This document shows, piece by piece, positions 1 to 12,226 of a stretch of 64,000 nucleotides of DNA. The notes under the pieces were generated by a model. It saw nothing but the letters and a program-made list of their open reading frames with translations. It was not told the origin of the DNA and made no database searches. How positions within the stretch are numbered: position 1 is the first letter of the stretch; the number at the start of each line of letters is the position of its first letter. The stretch spans positions 124,001 through 188,000 of the forward strand of contig JANZNS010000006.1 in NCBI GenBank assembly GCA_025153445.1. Direction: 5' to 3'. The position numbers and the translations under genes were made by a program. This stretch comes from Marinobacter sp. BGYM27 (lineage in GTDB: Bacteria; Pseudomonadota; Gammaproteobacteria; Pseudomonadales; Oleiphilaceae).

Positions 1-2807
1 GCGAGTCTGACGGCATCCCGGATGGCTTCACCTTCCAACAGCTTCCGATCCATCACATCAAGCAGAACAATCGCGTTGTTCACCACGATCCCGACCAGAG
101 CGATGACACCAAGTAGCGACTGGAACCCGAACGGCGATCCCGAGAACACCAGCCCCGGCACAATACCCACTGTCGCCAACGGCACGGTCAGCAGGATCAA
201 TCCAACACGCCGGAACGAGTTGAACTGTACCAACAGGAAGAACAGCAGCAACAACACGCCAATCGGCGCAGTGGTGAGCAACGCACTGTTGGCATCGTTA
301 GAGCCCTCCTTGTCGCCACCCAGCTCCATGCGCGTACCCGCCGGCAGCGGCTGTGCATCGAGCGTGCGATTGAGACCGTCGAGGATCTGGCTGAAGCTGT
401 AACCGGTTTCCAGATTTGCCGTCACCGTGCTCACCCTGACGCCGTTGCGCAGGTAACGCGCTGCGGGCTCCCACTCGGTACGAACGGATGCAATCGCCGA
501 CAATGGCACAGCATCCCCTTGTGGCGTGTAAAGGTTGATGGACAGCAACCGTGACAGAGACAGATTGGTGCCTTCTCTGGATCGTAATACCAACGGTATG
601 GGGTCGTCTTCCTGTCGGAACTGCTGGGCCACGATACCAAAGCTCTGGCCATACAGGCTGCGAGCCACATCGGCACGGGTGATGCCGTAGCGAGCAGCAC
701 TCGCATCGTCCACATCTATGGCGATGCTGGGCACGCCCGGGTCCAGATCATGGCGCACATCGACGGTGCCGGGAATTGTCCGAAGCGCGCTAAACACCTG
801 CTCGACCGCCGCTGCTCGGGTTGCATCATCCGGGTGATAAAGACGAATTTCCACCGGCGCGATACGCGGTGGCCCTTGCCCCAGAATGCCCACAGACAGA
901 TCCAGTTCCGGCATGGTTTGGGCGGTGTAATCACGAATCCAGTGAACCAGGCCGGTGGTATCTTTCAGTTCAGGCGTTTCGACCACTATGCGAGCACGGT
1001 TAGGTGCCTGGGGGTAACGCTGAAGGTTGTAATAAAAGCTGGGACCGGTAAATCCGACAAAGCGATGGACCAGCACGGTTTCTGGCCGACCGCGAATCGC
1101 GTGTTCCAGCTCGGCGGATATCATCGCGGTACGCTGCTGGTCGGTTCCCTCCGGCATGAACAGTTCCACCACCACTTGCGGGCGATCCGCATTGGGAAAG
1201 AACTGCTGCTTCATGTAGGGCATCATCAACACGCTCCCGGCGACCATCACCACCCCGAAAACCACCAACGCCCCTGGCGCTCTGGAAACCAGATTGCCGA
1301 GAAATGCAGCCAGGCCGGCCAAACGGTCCTGCCGGATCTGAGTGCGAGGTTTCAGGTAACGGGATGCGAGCAACGGCACCGCTGAGATCGCCAGCAAGTA
1401 GCTCACCGAGAGCGTCAGCATAATCATCACCGGCACGCCGCGGGTGAAGTCCGCCGTCCCCCCTTTCGACAACAGCAAAGGCGCGAAGGCCGCAAGCGTT
1501 GTACCTGTAGAGGCGCCGAGCGGCCCTGCCAGCTCACGGATGGAGCGGCTCAGCGCCTCCATTCGGCTTGCGCCCTTGTCGAGCATCGTCTGGATACTTT
1601 CGACTATAACGATGGCGTTATCGATCAAAATCCCCAGCGAGATCACCATGCCGATCACCGCAATCTGGTGTAAAACGCCACCCCCCATCGCATACAGGCC
1701 GATGCTGATCAGCGCCACCATCGGCAGGATGGACGCCACCAGCACCCCCATCCGTATACCCATACCGGTAAACACCACCGCAACGATGATCAGCACCGAC
1801 ATCACCAAGCTCCAGGCGAGGTTATCCAGCCGGTCCTCAACCTTGTCAGGCTGGAAGAACATTTCGCGGATGGTGTAGGGAGCAAAGTCATCTTTGAGTT
1901 CGCCCAAACGCGCCCTCACCCGTTCACCAAAACGAATCGCGTCAGTTGACCCCTCTTCCATGATCAGCGACACCGTCACAACGCGCTCGCCATCAAACCA
2001 GGCCTCCGGTTGTCGCGGCTCTGCCGGCCCCCGCCAGACCTCTGCTGCAGCGGCCAATGGCACCTGCGAACCGTCCGGCAGCTCAATCGGCGTTGCGCGG
2101 ATAGCATCAATATCGCCAAACTCACTGTTCGGCAGAATCGACAACCGACGCCCGTTTACCACCACAAAGCCGCCGGGAATGGTCTGATTTCGCTCGGCCA
2201 GTGTGTCGAGAATACGCGAGGGTGAGATGCCCAGCCTGTATAGCGCCGCGTCGTCCAGCGCCAGCGTGATCTGTTCGTCCGCATCCCCGTCGAGATCGAT
2301 GCGCGAGACACCTCGCACATCGGCCAGATTGTTCTTGAGACGCTCGGCTTCGCGGGTCAGCTCTGTAACTGACGCCGAACCACCCACAGCCAGCACAATC
2401 GCCGGGATATCGATCATCTGATCTTCGAGCACCATGGCACCGACATCGTCCGGAAATTCCTGACGAGCGCGCTCCATCGCCTGCCTGACACGATCCCAGG
2501 CCGCATCGGTATCGTATATTGTGTCGTTCAGCCGGATATTCACAATCGCCACGCCGGTGCGGGCGGTGCCCTGGGCGTAATCAACTTCTTCCACTTGCAG
2601 CAGCTCGTCCGCCAGCGGGCGCAGAACCAGCCGCTCAACGGCATCGGCATTCGCACCGGGATAGCTGACGGTCAGCAACCCCGCACGGTAAGGAAACGAC
2701 GGATCTTCCTGGCGCGGCATGGTGCTGTAAGCTGCAATACCCAACAGGCAGAGCATGGTCACTATCATGCCGAGCAACCGCTGGGAGCCCAGCAGCCGCC
2801 TGATCAT
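1..2807 (-). CDS. RND efflux permease, HAE1-like (3' end outside window)
   Basis: Inner-membrane proton-driven pump of the AcrB superfamily that works with the adaptor encoded just upstream. My translation gives about 935 residues, starting MIRRLLGSQRLLG with a first membrane helix, then a periplasmic loop containing RQEDPSFPYR, a run of helices and a second large periplasmic domain. The helix-4 motif is GILIDNAIVIVES, with Asp-Asn where AcrB has Asp-Asp; as I recall this is normal for some RND subgroups. The ATG overlaps the adaptor stop as ATGA, so the two are translationally coupled. The last residues lie beyond base 1. No outer-membrane channel gene is visible. Substrate cannot be told from sequence. 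Confidence 0.93.
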   Translation of the reverse strand, partial: MIRRLLGSQRLLGMIVTMLCLLGIAAYSTMPRQEDPSFPYRAGLLTVSYPGANADAVERLVLRPLADELLQVEEVDYAQGTARTGVAIVNIRLNDTIYDTDAAWDRVRQAMERARQEFPDDVGAMVLEDQMIDIPAIVLAVGGSASVTELTREAERLKNNLADVRGVSRIDLDGDADEQITLALDDAALYRLGISPSRILDTLAERNQTIPGGFVVVNGRRLSILPNSEFGDIDAIRATPIELPDGSQVPLAAAAEVWRGPAEPRQPEAWFDGERVVTVSLIMEEGSTDAIRFGERVRARLGELKDDFAPYTIREMFFQPDKVEDRLDNLAWSLVMSVLIIVAVVFTGMGIRMGVLVASILPMVALISIGLYAMGGGVLHQIAVIGMVISLGILIDNAIVIVESIQTMLDKGASRMEALSRSIRELAGPLGASTGTTLAAFAPLLLSKGGTADFTRGVPVMIMLTLSVSYLLAISAVPLLASRYLKPRTQIRQDRLAGLAAFLGNLVSRAPGALVVFGVVMVAGSVLMMPYMKQQFFPNADRPQVVVELFMPEGTDQQRTAMISAELEHAIRGRPETVLVHRFVGFTGPSFYYNLQRYPQAPNRARIVVETPELKDTTGLVHWIRDYTAQTMPELDLSVGILGQGPPRIAPVEIRLYHPDDATRAAAVEQVFSALRTIPGTVDVRHDLDPGVPSIAIDVDDASAARYGITRADVARSLYGQSFGIVAQQFRQEDDPIPLVLRSREGTNLSLSRLLSINLYTPQGDAVPLSAIASVRTEWEPAARYLRNGVRVSTVTANLETGYSFSQILDGLNRTLDAQPLPAGTRMELGGDKEGSNDANSALLTTAPIGVLLLLFFLLVQFNSFRRVGLILLTVPLATVGIVPGLVFSGSPFGFQSLLGVIALVGIVVNNAIVLLDVMDRKLLEGEAIRDAVRL

Positions 2808-3928
2808 GGCAGAATCTCCAGCGGATCGCCGTCAGCGAGGCGGGTCATACCGGCATAAACCACCTGGTCCCCGGCTTTGAGTGCGTCTGACTCAATTACC
2901 ACCTGCTCACCCACAATGCGTCGTACATCCACCGCAACACGCTCTGCCTTGCTGCCGCCAGTGCCATCGTTCGTCGACACACGGTAGACCGCAGTACCTG
3001 TTGCCGAGCGGATGACCGACAGCAAAGGTACCGTCGTCACCGGTTCCACCCGGGGGATAATGCCGACTTCTACCGGCGCGCCGGCGTCAAGGGTGTTCTC
3101 AGGCAGGCTGACCAATACCGCGTGTAATTCACCCCGCACCGATCCCGGCTGCGCGATTTCCACCACGGTGCCGTTTACCGGCTCCTGATGGCGATTCTGA
3201 ACTGACCAGATGGGCAGGGGCTGACCAAGGTTGATGTCCTCCAGCATGTAGGCCGGCACCCGCACCTCGACTTCCCGACGGCCCGGCGAGGAGAGCCGTA
3301 CCACCGGCGTGCCGGCGCCTACAAATTCATCCACTTCCACCAGCAGCGCTTCAATCCGGCCGGCAAAAGGGGCCTTCAGCGTGCTCTCACCCAACATCTG
3401 ATTCGCCTCGGCTAGCGACGCCTCAGCGGTCGCGACACTGGCTTCCAGCCCGTCGCGCTTTGCTGCCAACTGCTCAAGCGCCTGCTCGGATACCACACCA
3501 CGCTGATAAAGGCTTTGTGACCGCTTCCATTCCCGTTGCGCCTGTTCGAGCTGGGTCGTCAACTCCTGCAGCCGTGCCTTCGCTGAATCGGTCGCAGGTT
3601 TGAGCGCCGGATTGTATAGCCGCGCCAGCAAGTCTCCTGCTTTTACCTGCTGCCCCATTTCTACCGGTTGCGCCTTCAGGGTGCCGCTGACCTGAAACGT
3701 CAGCGTGGCCCTCTGGTGAGCCTGCACAATGCCGGCAAAACGCAGGGTGTCAGAGGCGGAATCCGTCGCGGTCACCGCTGCCGTGCGAACGGTAACGGCT
3801 GCAGGCTGGGCTGTAACCTCTGCCGGATCGGTCGGTGCACTGGCAGATTCAGCGCAGCCGGACAGACCCACAACAAGCAGGCCAAGAGCAGCAAGCCCGG
3901 AAATTCGGGTGAAAAGTGAGGATGTCAT
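2804..3928 (-). CDS. RND efflux periplasmic adaptor (membrane fusion lipoprotein)
   Basis: HlyD/AcrA-family adaptor linking the RND pump to an outer-membrane channel. The N-terminus has a lipoprotein signal ending LVVGLSGC, so it is probably lipid-anchored. It is followed by a barrel/lipoyl half (AGIVQAHQRATLTFQVSG), an alpha-helical hairpin rich in Gln, Glu and Ala (roughly residues 105-175), the second lipoyl half (LKAPFAGRIEALLVEVDEF) and C-terminal beta domains. I chose the ATG at 3928 because AGGTGA lies just upstream; an in-frame ATG 21 bases earlier has no ribosome site. It overlaps the pump gene by four bases and diverges from a TetR gene, the usual arrangement for a repressed efflux operon. 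Confidence 0.92.
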   Translation of the reverse strand: MTSSLFTRISGLAALGLLVVGLSGCAESASAPTDPAEVTAQPAAVTVRTAAVTATDSASDTLRFAGIVQAHQRATLTFQVSGTLKAQPVEMGQQVKAGDLLARLYNPALKPATDSAKARLQELTTQLEQAQREWKRSQSLYQRGVVSEQALEQLAAKRDGLEASVATAEASLAEANQMLGESTLKAPFAGRIEALLVEVDEFVGAGTPVVRLSSPGRREVEVRVPAYMLEDINLGQPLPIWSVQNRHQEPVNGTVVEIAQPGSVRGELHAVLVSLPENTLDAGAPVEVGIIPRVEPVTTVPLLSVIRSATGTAVYRVSTNDGTGGSKAERVAVDVRRIVGEQVVIESDALKAGDQVVYAGMTRLADGDPLEILP

Positions 3929-4044
3929 TGCGTCACCTGTATCGCGCATGTGTTTCGGTCCCTGAAGGCCACATCATCAGCATATGAGCTACTGACTTGT
4001 ACTTCGGTCTGGTTTATCGGATGATCTTTCCGACATAATGTCAT

Positions 4045-4065
4045 TCCTTGACACTTTGTCAATGA
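4045..4065. promoter_or_regulatory. candidate TetR operator
   Basis: In the divergent gap between the adaptor and the TetR gene there is a perfect inverted repeat, TTGACA-CTT-TGTCAA (4048-4062), with two further matching base pairs outside it (4045/4065 and 4046/4064). The left arm is also identical to a -35 hexamer, so a bound repressor would cover a promoter. The size and place fit a TetR-family operator; binding is inferred. Confidence 0.45.
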
Positions 4066-4153
4066 CGAGATGACGTGATGCGACACGTCAGCCTTGAAAC
4101 CATAAGTCAGCCCATCGCACACATTGAAGCCGACCAGGCAGGGTTCAGCCGCT

Positions 4154-4795
4154 ATGAGCGATCTCCAGAAACGACGCGAGCAGGAAAAGCAGCAGCGACA
4201 CTTCGACATTCTTGATGCTGCGGAAAAAGTATTTGCTGAGAAAGGATACGATCGCACATCCATGGACGATATCGCCCGCACCGCCAATTTGAGTCGGGCA
4301 CTGCTCTATGTGTACTTCAAGGACAAGGCCGCGATACAGCACGGCATTATGTTACGGGCAGGCGATGCTTTGCGTTCGCGCTTTGCCGATGCCATGGCAA
4401 CCGCTGGAACAGGGCTTGAGATCATTCGTGCGATGGGCCGGTCCTATTACCATTTCTGGGAAGAAGAACCCGACTATTTCGATGCGCTTACCAAGGCGGC
4501 AACCGTCATGGAGCACGCGGCTCCCGAGCAAGCGGAACAGATGAGCTGCTGCGAAAACGAAACAATGAACCTGATGATACAGGCCATCAGGACAGGACTG
4601 GAGGACGGCAGCATGAACGCCGAGCGCATCAGCGATCCGCTTCAGACGGCCCTCTATCTGCGTGGTGCACTGCATGGTGTGGTGATGATGTGCCAACAGG
4701 AAATGGGCGAAGCCGGCCCGCTTGCCCACTACCCCCGAGAATCCCTGATCAACTATTCGATGGAAATGCTTACCCAGTCCATTAAAGCGACTTGA
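4154..4795 (+). CDS. TetR/AcrR family transcriptional regulator
   Basis: DNA-binding repressor of about 213 residues. The N-terminal helix-turn-helix is clear (KGYDRTSMDDIARTANLSR followed by ALLYVYFKDKAAI), and the C-terminal ligand/dimer domain is helical with SCCENETMNLM near the middle. The ATG at 4154 (MSDLQKRREQEK) is preferred; an in-frame TTG 30 bases upstream would add residues unlike the family. It is transcribed away from the RND adaptor-pump pair and most likely represses it and itself through the inverted repeat at 4048-4062. The inducer is unknown. It converges on astB; a weak GAGAG/CTCTC hairpin lies between the two at 4796-4816. Confidence 0.9.
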   Translation: MSDLQKRREQEKQQRHFDILDAAEKVFAEKGYDRTSMDDIARTANLSRALLYVYFKDKAAIQHGIMLRAGDALRSRFADAMATAGTGLEIIRAMGRSYYHFWEEEPDYFDALTKAATVMEHAAPEQAEQMSCCENETMNLMIQAIRTGLEDGSMNAERISDPLQTALYLRGALHGVVMMCQQEMGEAGPLAHYPRESLINYSMEMLTQSIKAT

Positions 4796-4825
4796 GAGAG
4801 GCCAGGGCCGGCTCTCATTTCGACC

Positions 4826-6169
4826 TCAGCGCTGGAAATCGTAAATCGACCCCAGCCCAAGAATCCCTGTCAGTTCATCCAGCGCATGACGGCTTTCATC
4901 AAGCAGCATGGGATCAGCCAGATCGGCCTGACTGAGCTCATCGCGATAGTGACCTTCAACCCAGATATTCAGGCGTTCGTACAACGCATCGGTGAGAATC
5001 ACGCCATCGTGCATCGCCTTCAGCTCGTCGTCAGTGAGCACGACACGTAACCTCAGGCAAGCCGGGCCGCCGCCATTGCGCATCGACTGCTTCACGTCAA
5101 ACACCTCTACCGCACTGATCGGACCGCCCTGGGCCACCAACTTGTCGAGATACGCGCTGACACTGGCGATTTCGCGGCACTCACCCGGCACTGCCAACAG
5201 CATGCTGCCATCCGACTGGCGCAGCAGCTGGCTGTTAAACAGGTAGGATGCCACTGCATCAAGCAAGGGCACGTCATCAGAGCTGACCCTCACAGGCTTC
5301 AGCTCCGTGCCGGCCAGACGCGTGCGGATATCATTGAGTGTGCGCTCTTCATCCAGAAACGCCTGATCGTGATAAAAGAGCACGTTGCCGTTGCCCACCG
5401 CGATAACGTCGTTGTGAAAGACACCCGCATCAATAGCCAACGGGTTCTGCTGGGCAAACACGGCGCGCTCATCCGACAGACCATGCAGGCGCGCAATCGC
5501 TCGGGATGCTTCCAGCGTCTGGCGGGCAGGGAATTTTTTCGGCGCCGGTGCCGAATCGTCAAACGCCTGTTGCCCGTAGACAAAGAGCTCGACCCCCGGC
5601 TTGCCATATTCGCCACACAGGCGTGTGTGATTAGCCGCACCTTCATCACCGAAATGACTTCCGGAAGGAAGTGCAGGATGATGCGCAAAATAGGTTTCAT
5701 CAGTGAATATCGAACGCAGTGAGCGTCCTGTCACTTCATGTTCAATTGACCGGTGAAACTTCGCGCTCAGGTTGGCAGGCGTGAAATGTACCCGGTGGTC
5801 TGCCGTGTCTGCGCTGGGAGAAACGGTGGCAGCGTTAGCCGTCCACATACAAGAAGCCGAAGATGCCGCGGCCAGCAGCACCGGGTTTTCCCTGGCGACA
5901 GCCGACAGAACCTGACCGTCACTGCCGGTAAAGCCCAACTTGCGCAACGTCGGCAAATGCGGGCGTTCGTGTGGCGGCAGAATACCCTGCACAAACCCTC
6001 GATCCGCCAGCAGTTTCATCTTCTTCAAACCCTGCAGCGCAGCCTCTTTGGGGTTGGAGGTCGCGGCGACGTTGGACTTGGAGGCCACATTGCCCCAGGA
6101 CAAACCCGCATAGTTATGGGTCGGTCCAACCAGACCGTCAAAGTTGGCTTCTGTGGCATGCTGGGACAT
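4826..6169 (-). CDS. astB: N-succinylarginine dihydrolase
   Basis: Second enzyme of the arginine succinyltransferase (AST/Aru) pathway: it converts N2-succinylarginine to N2-succinylornithine with release of ammonia and CO2. The 447 residues match the usual length. The family N-terminus [20 protein letters not shown] is present, and the catalytic cysteine is in [12 protein letters not shown] near residue 370. It is a cytosolic member of the guanidino-modifying superfamily. It is the last gene of the visible operon aruC-aruF-aruG-astD-astB; a desuccinylase (astE/aruE), usually next, is replaced here by a convergent TetR gene. Confidence 0.97.
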   Translation of the reverse strand: MSQHATEANFDGLVGPTHNYAGLSWGNVASKSNVAATSNPKEAALQGLKKMKLLADRGFVQGILPPHERPHLPTLRKLGFTGSDGQVLSAVARENPVLLAAASSASCMWTANAATVSPSADTADHRVHFTPANLSAKFHRSIEHEVTGRSLRSIFTDETYFAHHPALPSGSHFGDEGAANHTRLCGEYGKPGVELFVYGQQAFDDSAPAPKKFPARQTLEASRAIARLHGLSDERAVFAQQNPLAIDAGVFHNDVIAVGNGNVLFYHDQAFLDEERTLNDIRTRLAGTELKPVRVSSDDVPLLDAVASYLFNSQLLRQSDGSMLLAVPGECREIASVSAYLDKLVAQGGPISAVEVFDVKQSMRNGGGPACLRLRVVLTDDELKAMHDGVILTDALYERLNIWVEGHYRDELSQADLADPMLLDESRHALDELTGILGLGSIYDFQR

Positions 6170-6211
6170 AAATGACCTCTCAAAATCCGTTAGGCAATAA
6201 TATAGTGGCGT

Positions 6212-7708
<1,497 letters not shown>

Positions 7709-7758
7709 TCAGGTAAATACCGGGCTCGCCCTGAACTGCGCCCCCCGGCAGAAATTAG

Positions 7759-8823
7759 TTACGACCGGGCAGGCTTGCGCGTGCCGGCAGCGTCTTTTAG
7801 CGGAGACAGTCGCACCAGATCCCCGGATGAGACCTGCAGCGCTTCGGCCACTTCAGCCGGTATGCTGACGGTATCGGGCTTGATGCAGCTGGCCGGGATT
7901 GTCGTCACCCGGAAATCGCGGAACGAGCGATTGGAAATCATCACACGCTCTTCCGGCGGGACGTCCATATTCACCGGCTGACGGCTCACCAGCACATGCC
8001 GCTTGAAGCTTTCGCGGACGGCTCGGATGTTGTGAATAAACGCTTCCACTACCGGCCCGGCATCAAAGATGTCCACCAGACCATTGAAGTTGAAGCCTTC
8101 CGCCTGCAGCATTTTCAGCGCCGGGCGGGTATTTTCGTGAACCTGACCCACGACTTCGCGGGCCGACTCCGGTAACAGCGGCAGATAAATCGGATACTTC
8201 GGCATCAACTCGGCAATAAACGACTTGTTGCCCATGCCTGACAGAAAATCTGCCTCGCTGAAATCCATATCAAAAAACCGCCGGCCCAGCGCATCCCACA
8301 GCGGGCTGCGCCCTTCGCTGTCAGATTCGCCGCGCATTTCGGCGAAGACTTTTTCCGAGAACAATTGCCTGAAATCCGCCATGAACAGAAAGCGGGCGCG
8401 GGACAACAACAGCCCATTGCCGCCCTGGCGATGAGTATCCGCCAACAACAGCGAGCAGATTTCACTGGTGTCGGTCATGTCGTTGGTCAGGTGGAGCGTC
8501 GGCGTTTTAACGTGCACGCCCAGTTCCCGCGATGCGTTCACGGTGGTGCTCAACCGGTAGTTGTACCAGACCTCATCCAGCCCGACCCGGGCTTCGATAC
8601 CGCTGACACCGACACATTTTTTCTGGGCGCTGTCTTCCAGTGCAAACATATAGAAGCCGGCTTCAGGCTCGCATTTTTCCTGAAAGGTCGCCTCGGAACG
8701 GGCAATCTTGCGGCTCAGCAGATCGCGGTTCGGCGGCAGGGAGGTGAGCCCTTTGCCCGCCTTCTCCGTCATGCCGTGTAGATCATCAAGATCGCCCTGA
8801 CTGAGGGGTCGAATCAACAACAT
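7759..8823 (-). CDS. aruG: arginine N-succinyltransferase, subunit II (beta)
   Basis: Transfers succinyl from succinyl-CoA to the alpha-amino group of arginine, the entry step of the AST pathway. It is a GNAT-like protein of 354 residues beginning MLLIRPLSQGDLDDLHGM, with the paired-subunit landmarks GLTSLPPNRDLLSRKI, HLTNDMTDTSEICSLLL and the C-terminal FDAGPVVEAFI. It is a paralogue of the neighbouring aruF; Pseudomonas-type bacteria have two subunit genes where E. coli has a single astA. Here the C-terminal tail (about 15 residues, KDAAGTRKPARS) is a little longer than in aruF. The gap to aruF is 26 bases. Confidence 0.94.
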   Translation of the reverse strand: MLLIRPLSQGDLDDLHGMTEKAGKGLTSLPPNRDLLSRKIARSEATFQEKCEPEAGFYMFALEDSAQKKCVGVSGIEARVGLDEVWYNYRLSTTVNASRELGVHVKTPTLHLTNDMTDTSEICSLLLADTHRQGGNGLLLSRARFLFMADFRQLFSEKVFAEMRGESDSEGRSPLWDALGRRFFDMDFSEADFLSGMGNKSFIAELMPKYPIYLPLLPESAREVVGQVHENTRPALKMLQAEGFNFNGLVDIFDAGPVVEAFIHNIRAVRESFKRHVLVSRQPVNMDVPPEERVMISNRSFRDFRVTTIPASCIKPDTVSIPAEVAEALQVSSGDLVRLSPLKDAAGTRKPARS

Positions 8824-8849
8824 AAGTTCACCTCTTCATTCAAAGCGAT

Positions 8850-9863
8850 TTAAAGCGCGACCAGAACCAGGTCATCACCTTCGACAACCTGCAGCGCATC
8901 CGCTACCTCGTTATTGACGCGCACAACGTCACCCAGCCCATCGCTGACGTTGGTAAGCGCGCAGCGGAAACCTTCGCTGTCACCATTCGCAACGATATAC
9001 CGCAAACCGCGGCTACCCTCACCACGGCGTACGGTTTTGTAACGGCGACTGGTGATGGTGTTAAGGGCATCCGTTGTGGCTTCCAGCACCGGCCCGCCAT
9101 CAAAGATGTCGATGTGTTTGCCCGTGCGGAAACCTTCCCGCTCAAGCAACTGGCAGGTACGCGCAGCCGCGTCGTGAGGTTCACCAATGGCGTTCTGCGC
9201 CGCCTCTGACAGCAAGGTGACGTAAATAGGATGCGGTGGCATCAGTTCAGCGATAAAGGTTTTGCTTTTGACGCCGGAGTAGTAATCCGCTGTCGCAAAA
9301 TCCATATGGAAGAAATGACGCCCCAGGCTATCCCAGAATGGCGCATTGCCTTCTTCCGTTTGCATGCCCTGAATCTCCACCACCAGCATGTCCGAGAACT
9401 GCTCCCGATGCCGGTCTATAAACAGCAGCCGGGCACGGGACAGCAGCTCGAACGCTTCGGTTTTACGCAGCGATGCATCGATGGTGAACGAGCATAAAAG
9501 CGTTTTGCCGGTCAGTTCGTGGGTCGGGTAAAGCACCGCTGCCGTTTTGGATACATCCAGCTCGTGGGAAGCATGGATCAGCTCGTCCCGCCGGTAGTTG
9601 TAAAACGGCTGGCCATTGCCGGCCCGGGCGTCAATCCCTGCAGTACCGTGGATAGTACCGGTGTCAGAATCTTCCAGTACGAACAGAAAACGCTGACGAT
9701 CGGCCAGTGACGGGTCGCCTGCCAGTGAGCGGATCGAGTGATCGATCTTCTCACTGAGCTTGTCCCGGGACTGAGGCAAGGTGGATACCCGGGCACCATG
9801 GCCCGTCGCCAGTTTTTCAATACCGGCGAGATCTTCGTGACGTGCGGGACGAACGATCCACAT
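8850..9863 (-). CDS. aruF: arginine N-succinyltransferase, subunit I (alpha)
   Basis: Partner of aruG in the first step of arginine degradation (arginine plus succinyl-CoA gives N2-succinylarginine). It has 337 residues starting MWIVRPARHEDLAGIEKLA, with RVSTLPQSRDKLSEKI, YPTHELTGKTLLCSF and DIFDGGPVLEATTDAL matching the same landmarks in aruG. It directly follows aruC, as in the Pseudomonas aruCFGDB order that I recall. Which subunit is called alpha rests on gene order and N-terminus rather than on a direct comparison. Confidence 0.94.
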   Translation of the reverse strand: MWIVRPARHEDLAGIEKLATGHGARVSTLPQSRDKLSEKIDHSIRSLAGDPSLADRQRFLFVLEDSDTGTIHGTAGIDARAGNGQPFYNYRRDELIHASHELDVSKTAAVLYPTHELTGKTLLCSFTIDASLRKTEAFELLSRARLLFIDRHREQFSDMLVVEIQGMQTEEGNAPFWDSLGRHFFHMDFATADYYSGVKSKTFIAELMPPHPIYVTLLSEAAQNAIGEPHDAAARTCQLLEREGFRTGKHIDIFDGGPVLEATTDALNTITSRRYKTVRRGEGSRGLRYIVANGDSEGFRCALTNVSDGLGDVVRVNNEVADALQVVEGDDLVLVAL

Positions 9864-9920
9864 GATTCACTTGCTCCTGTTGCAGATGAAAGAGTCGCTG
9901 ATAGAACAGGCAGACCGGTA

Positions 9921-11258
<1,338 letters not shown>

Positions 11259-11288
11259 TGCCGTAACGTCAACCACGGAAGCCTGTCA

Positions 11289-12212
11289 TCAGGCTTCCCG
11301 GTCTTCCGAAGGGGTTAGTCCGAAGGCATTGCGGTAGGTTGTACTGAAGTGGGCACCGGAGGAAAAACCACAAGCGAGCGCGATTTCGGTGAGGCTGAGG
11401 CTGTTGGCACGCACCAGTTCGCGCGCCCGATCCAGACGGATCCGCAGATAATACCGCGAGGGGACAGTATCAAGATAACGCCGGAACAATCGCTCCAGCT
11501 GACGCCGGGATAACCCGACATGTCCCGCAATATCATCACCACTGAGCGGCTCTTCGATGTTGGCGAGCATCAGATCGACGGCCCCGGCAAGCGCAGGCTG
11601 TTCCCGACGGGTATCCTGATCCAGCTCGGTGCCGGGCGCCAGCTCCGGTTCGCCCACACGCTCCCGGACGAACCACTGTGCCAGCGCTTCGGCCACATCG
11701 CGCCCCAACTCCCGGCCGATGGTCCAGATCATCAGATCCTGCGCCGCTGTGGCGCCCCGACAGGTCAGCCGATTTCGATCCACGCAAAACACATCATCAC
11801 TGTGACGGATTGCAGGATACTGCGACTGCAACACTGAAGCAGGAAGACCATGAAGCGTTGCCCTGAAACCGTCCAGCAATCCGGCTTCGGCCAGCGCCAG
11901 CGACCCGCTGGCCAGACCGCCGATCACGCTGGCCCGGGCACTGATCACCTGAAGATGTTCCACAATTCCCGCCGGTAAAGAGCGTCCCGGCGCGTGCCCG
12001 CCGACAACCAGCAACCAGTCTGAGTTCATTTCGCTGTCGAGCGGCTGAACGCCCGCAGAAAGCCCCGAACTGAAAATACCACTGCCAGCATGCCGGATAT
12101 CGAAACAACGTTCGCCCAGCAACCGGTTGCAAGCCAGTAGCGGCTCCACTGCAGCCGCATAGGTGAGTGCCGAGGCATCCGGCAATAGCAGCACGCCGAC
12201 TGTCCGAGTCAA
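11289..12212 (-). CDS. argR: AraC-family regulator ArgR with DJ-1/PfpI-like sensor domain
   Basis: Transcriptional regulator of arginine metabolism of the Pseudomonas type, unrelated to E. coli ArgR. Residues 1 to about 180 form the amidotransferase-like domain (GVLLLPDASALTYAAAVEPL, VVGGHAPGRSLPAG), thought to sense arginine or a derivative. The C-terminal 100 residues are an AraC double helix-turn-helix (LSGDDIAGHVGLSRRQLERLF, SLTEIALACGFSSGAHFS). The start is a TTG with AAGGA upstream; no ATG gives a better N-terminus. It lies directly upstream of aruC on the same strand and is slightly shorter (307 residues) than pseudomonad ArgR as I recall it. Confidence 0.85.
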   Translation of the reverse strand: MTRTVGVLLLPDASALTYAAAVEPLLACNRLLGERCFDIRHAGSGIFSSGLSAGVQPLDSEMNSDWLLVVGGHAPGRSLPAGIVEHLQVISARASVIGGLASGSLALAEAGLLDGFRATLHGLPASVLQSQYPAIRHSDDVFCVDRNRLTCRGATAAQDLMIWTIGRELGRDVAEALAQWFVRERVGEPELAPGTELDQDTRREQPALAGAVDLMLANIEEPLSGDDIAGHVGLSRRQLERLFRRYLDTVPSRYYLRIRLDRARELVRANSLSLTEIALACGFSSGAHFSTTYRNAFGLTPSEDREA

Positions 12213-12226
12213 ACCGGGGTTCCTTA

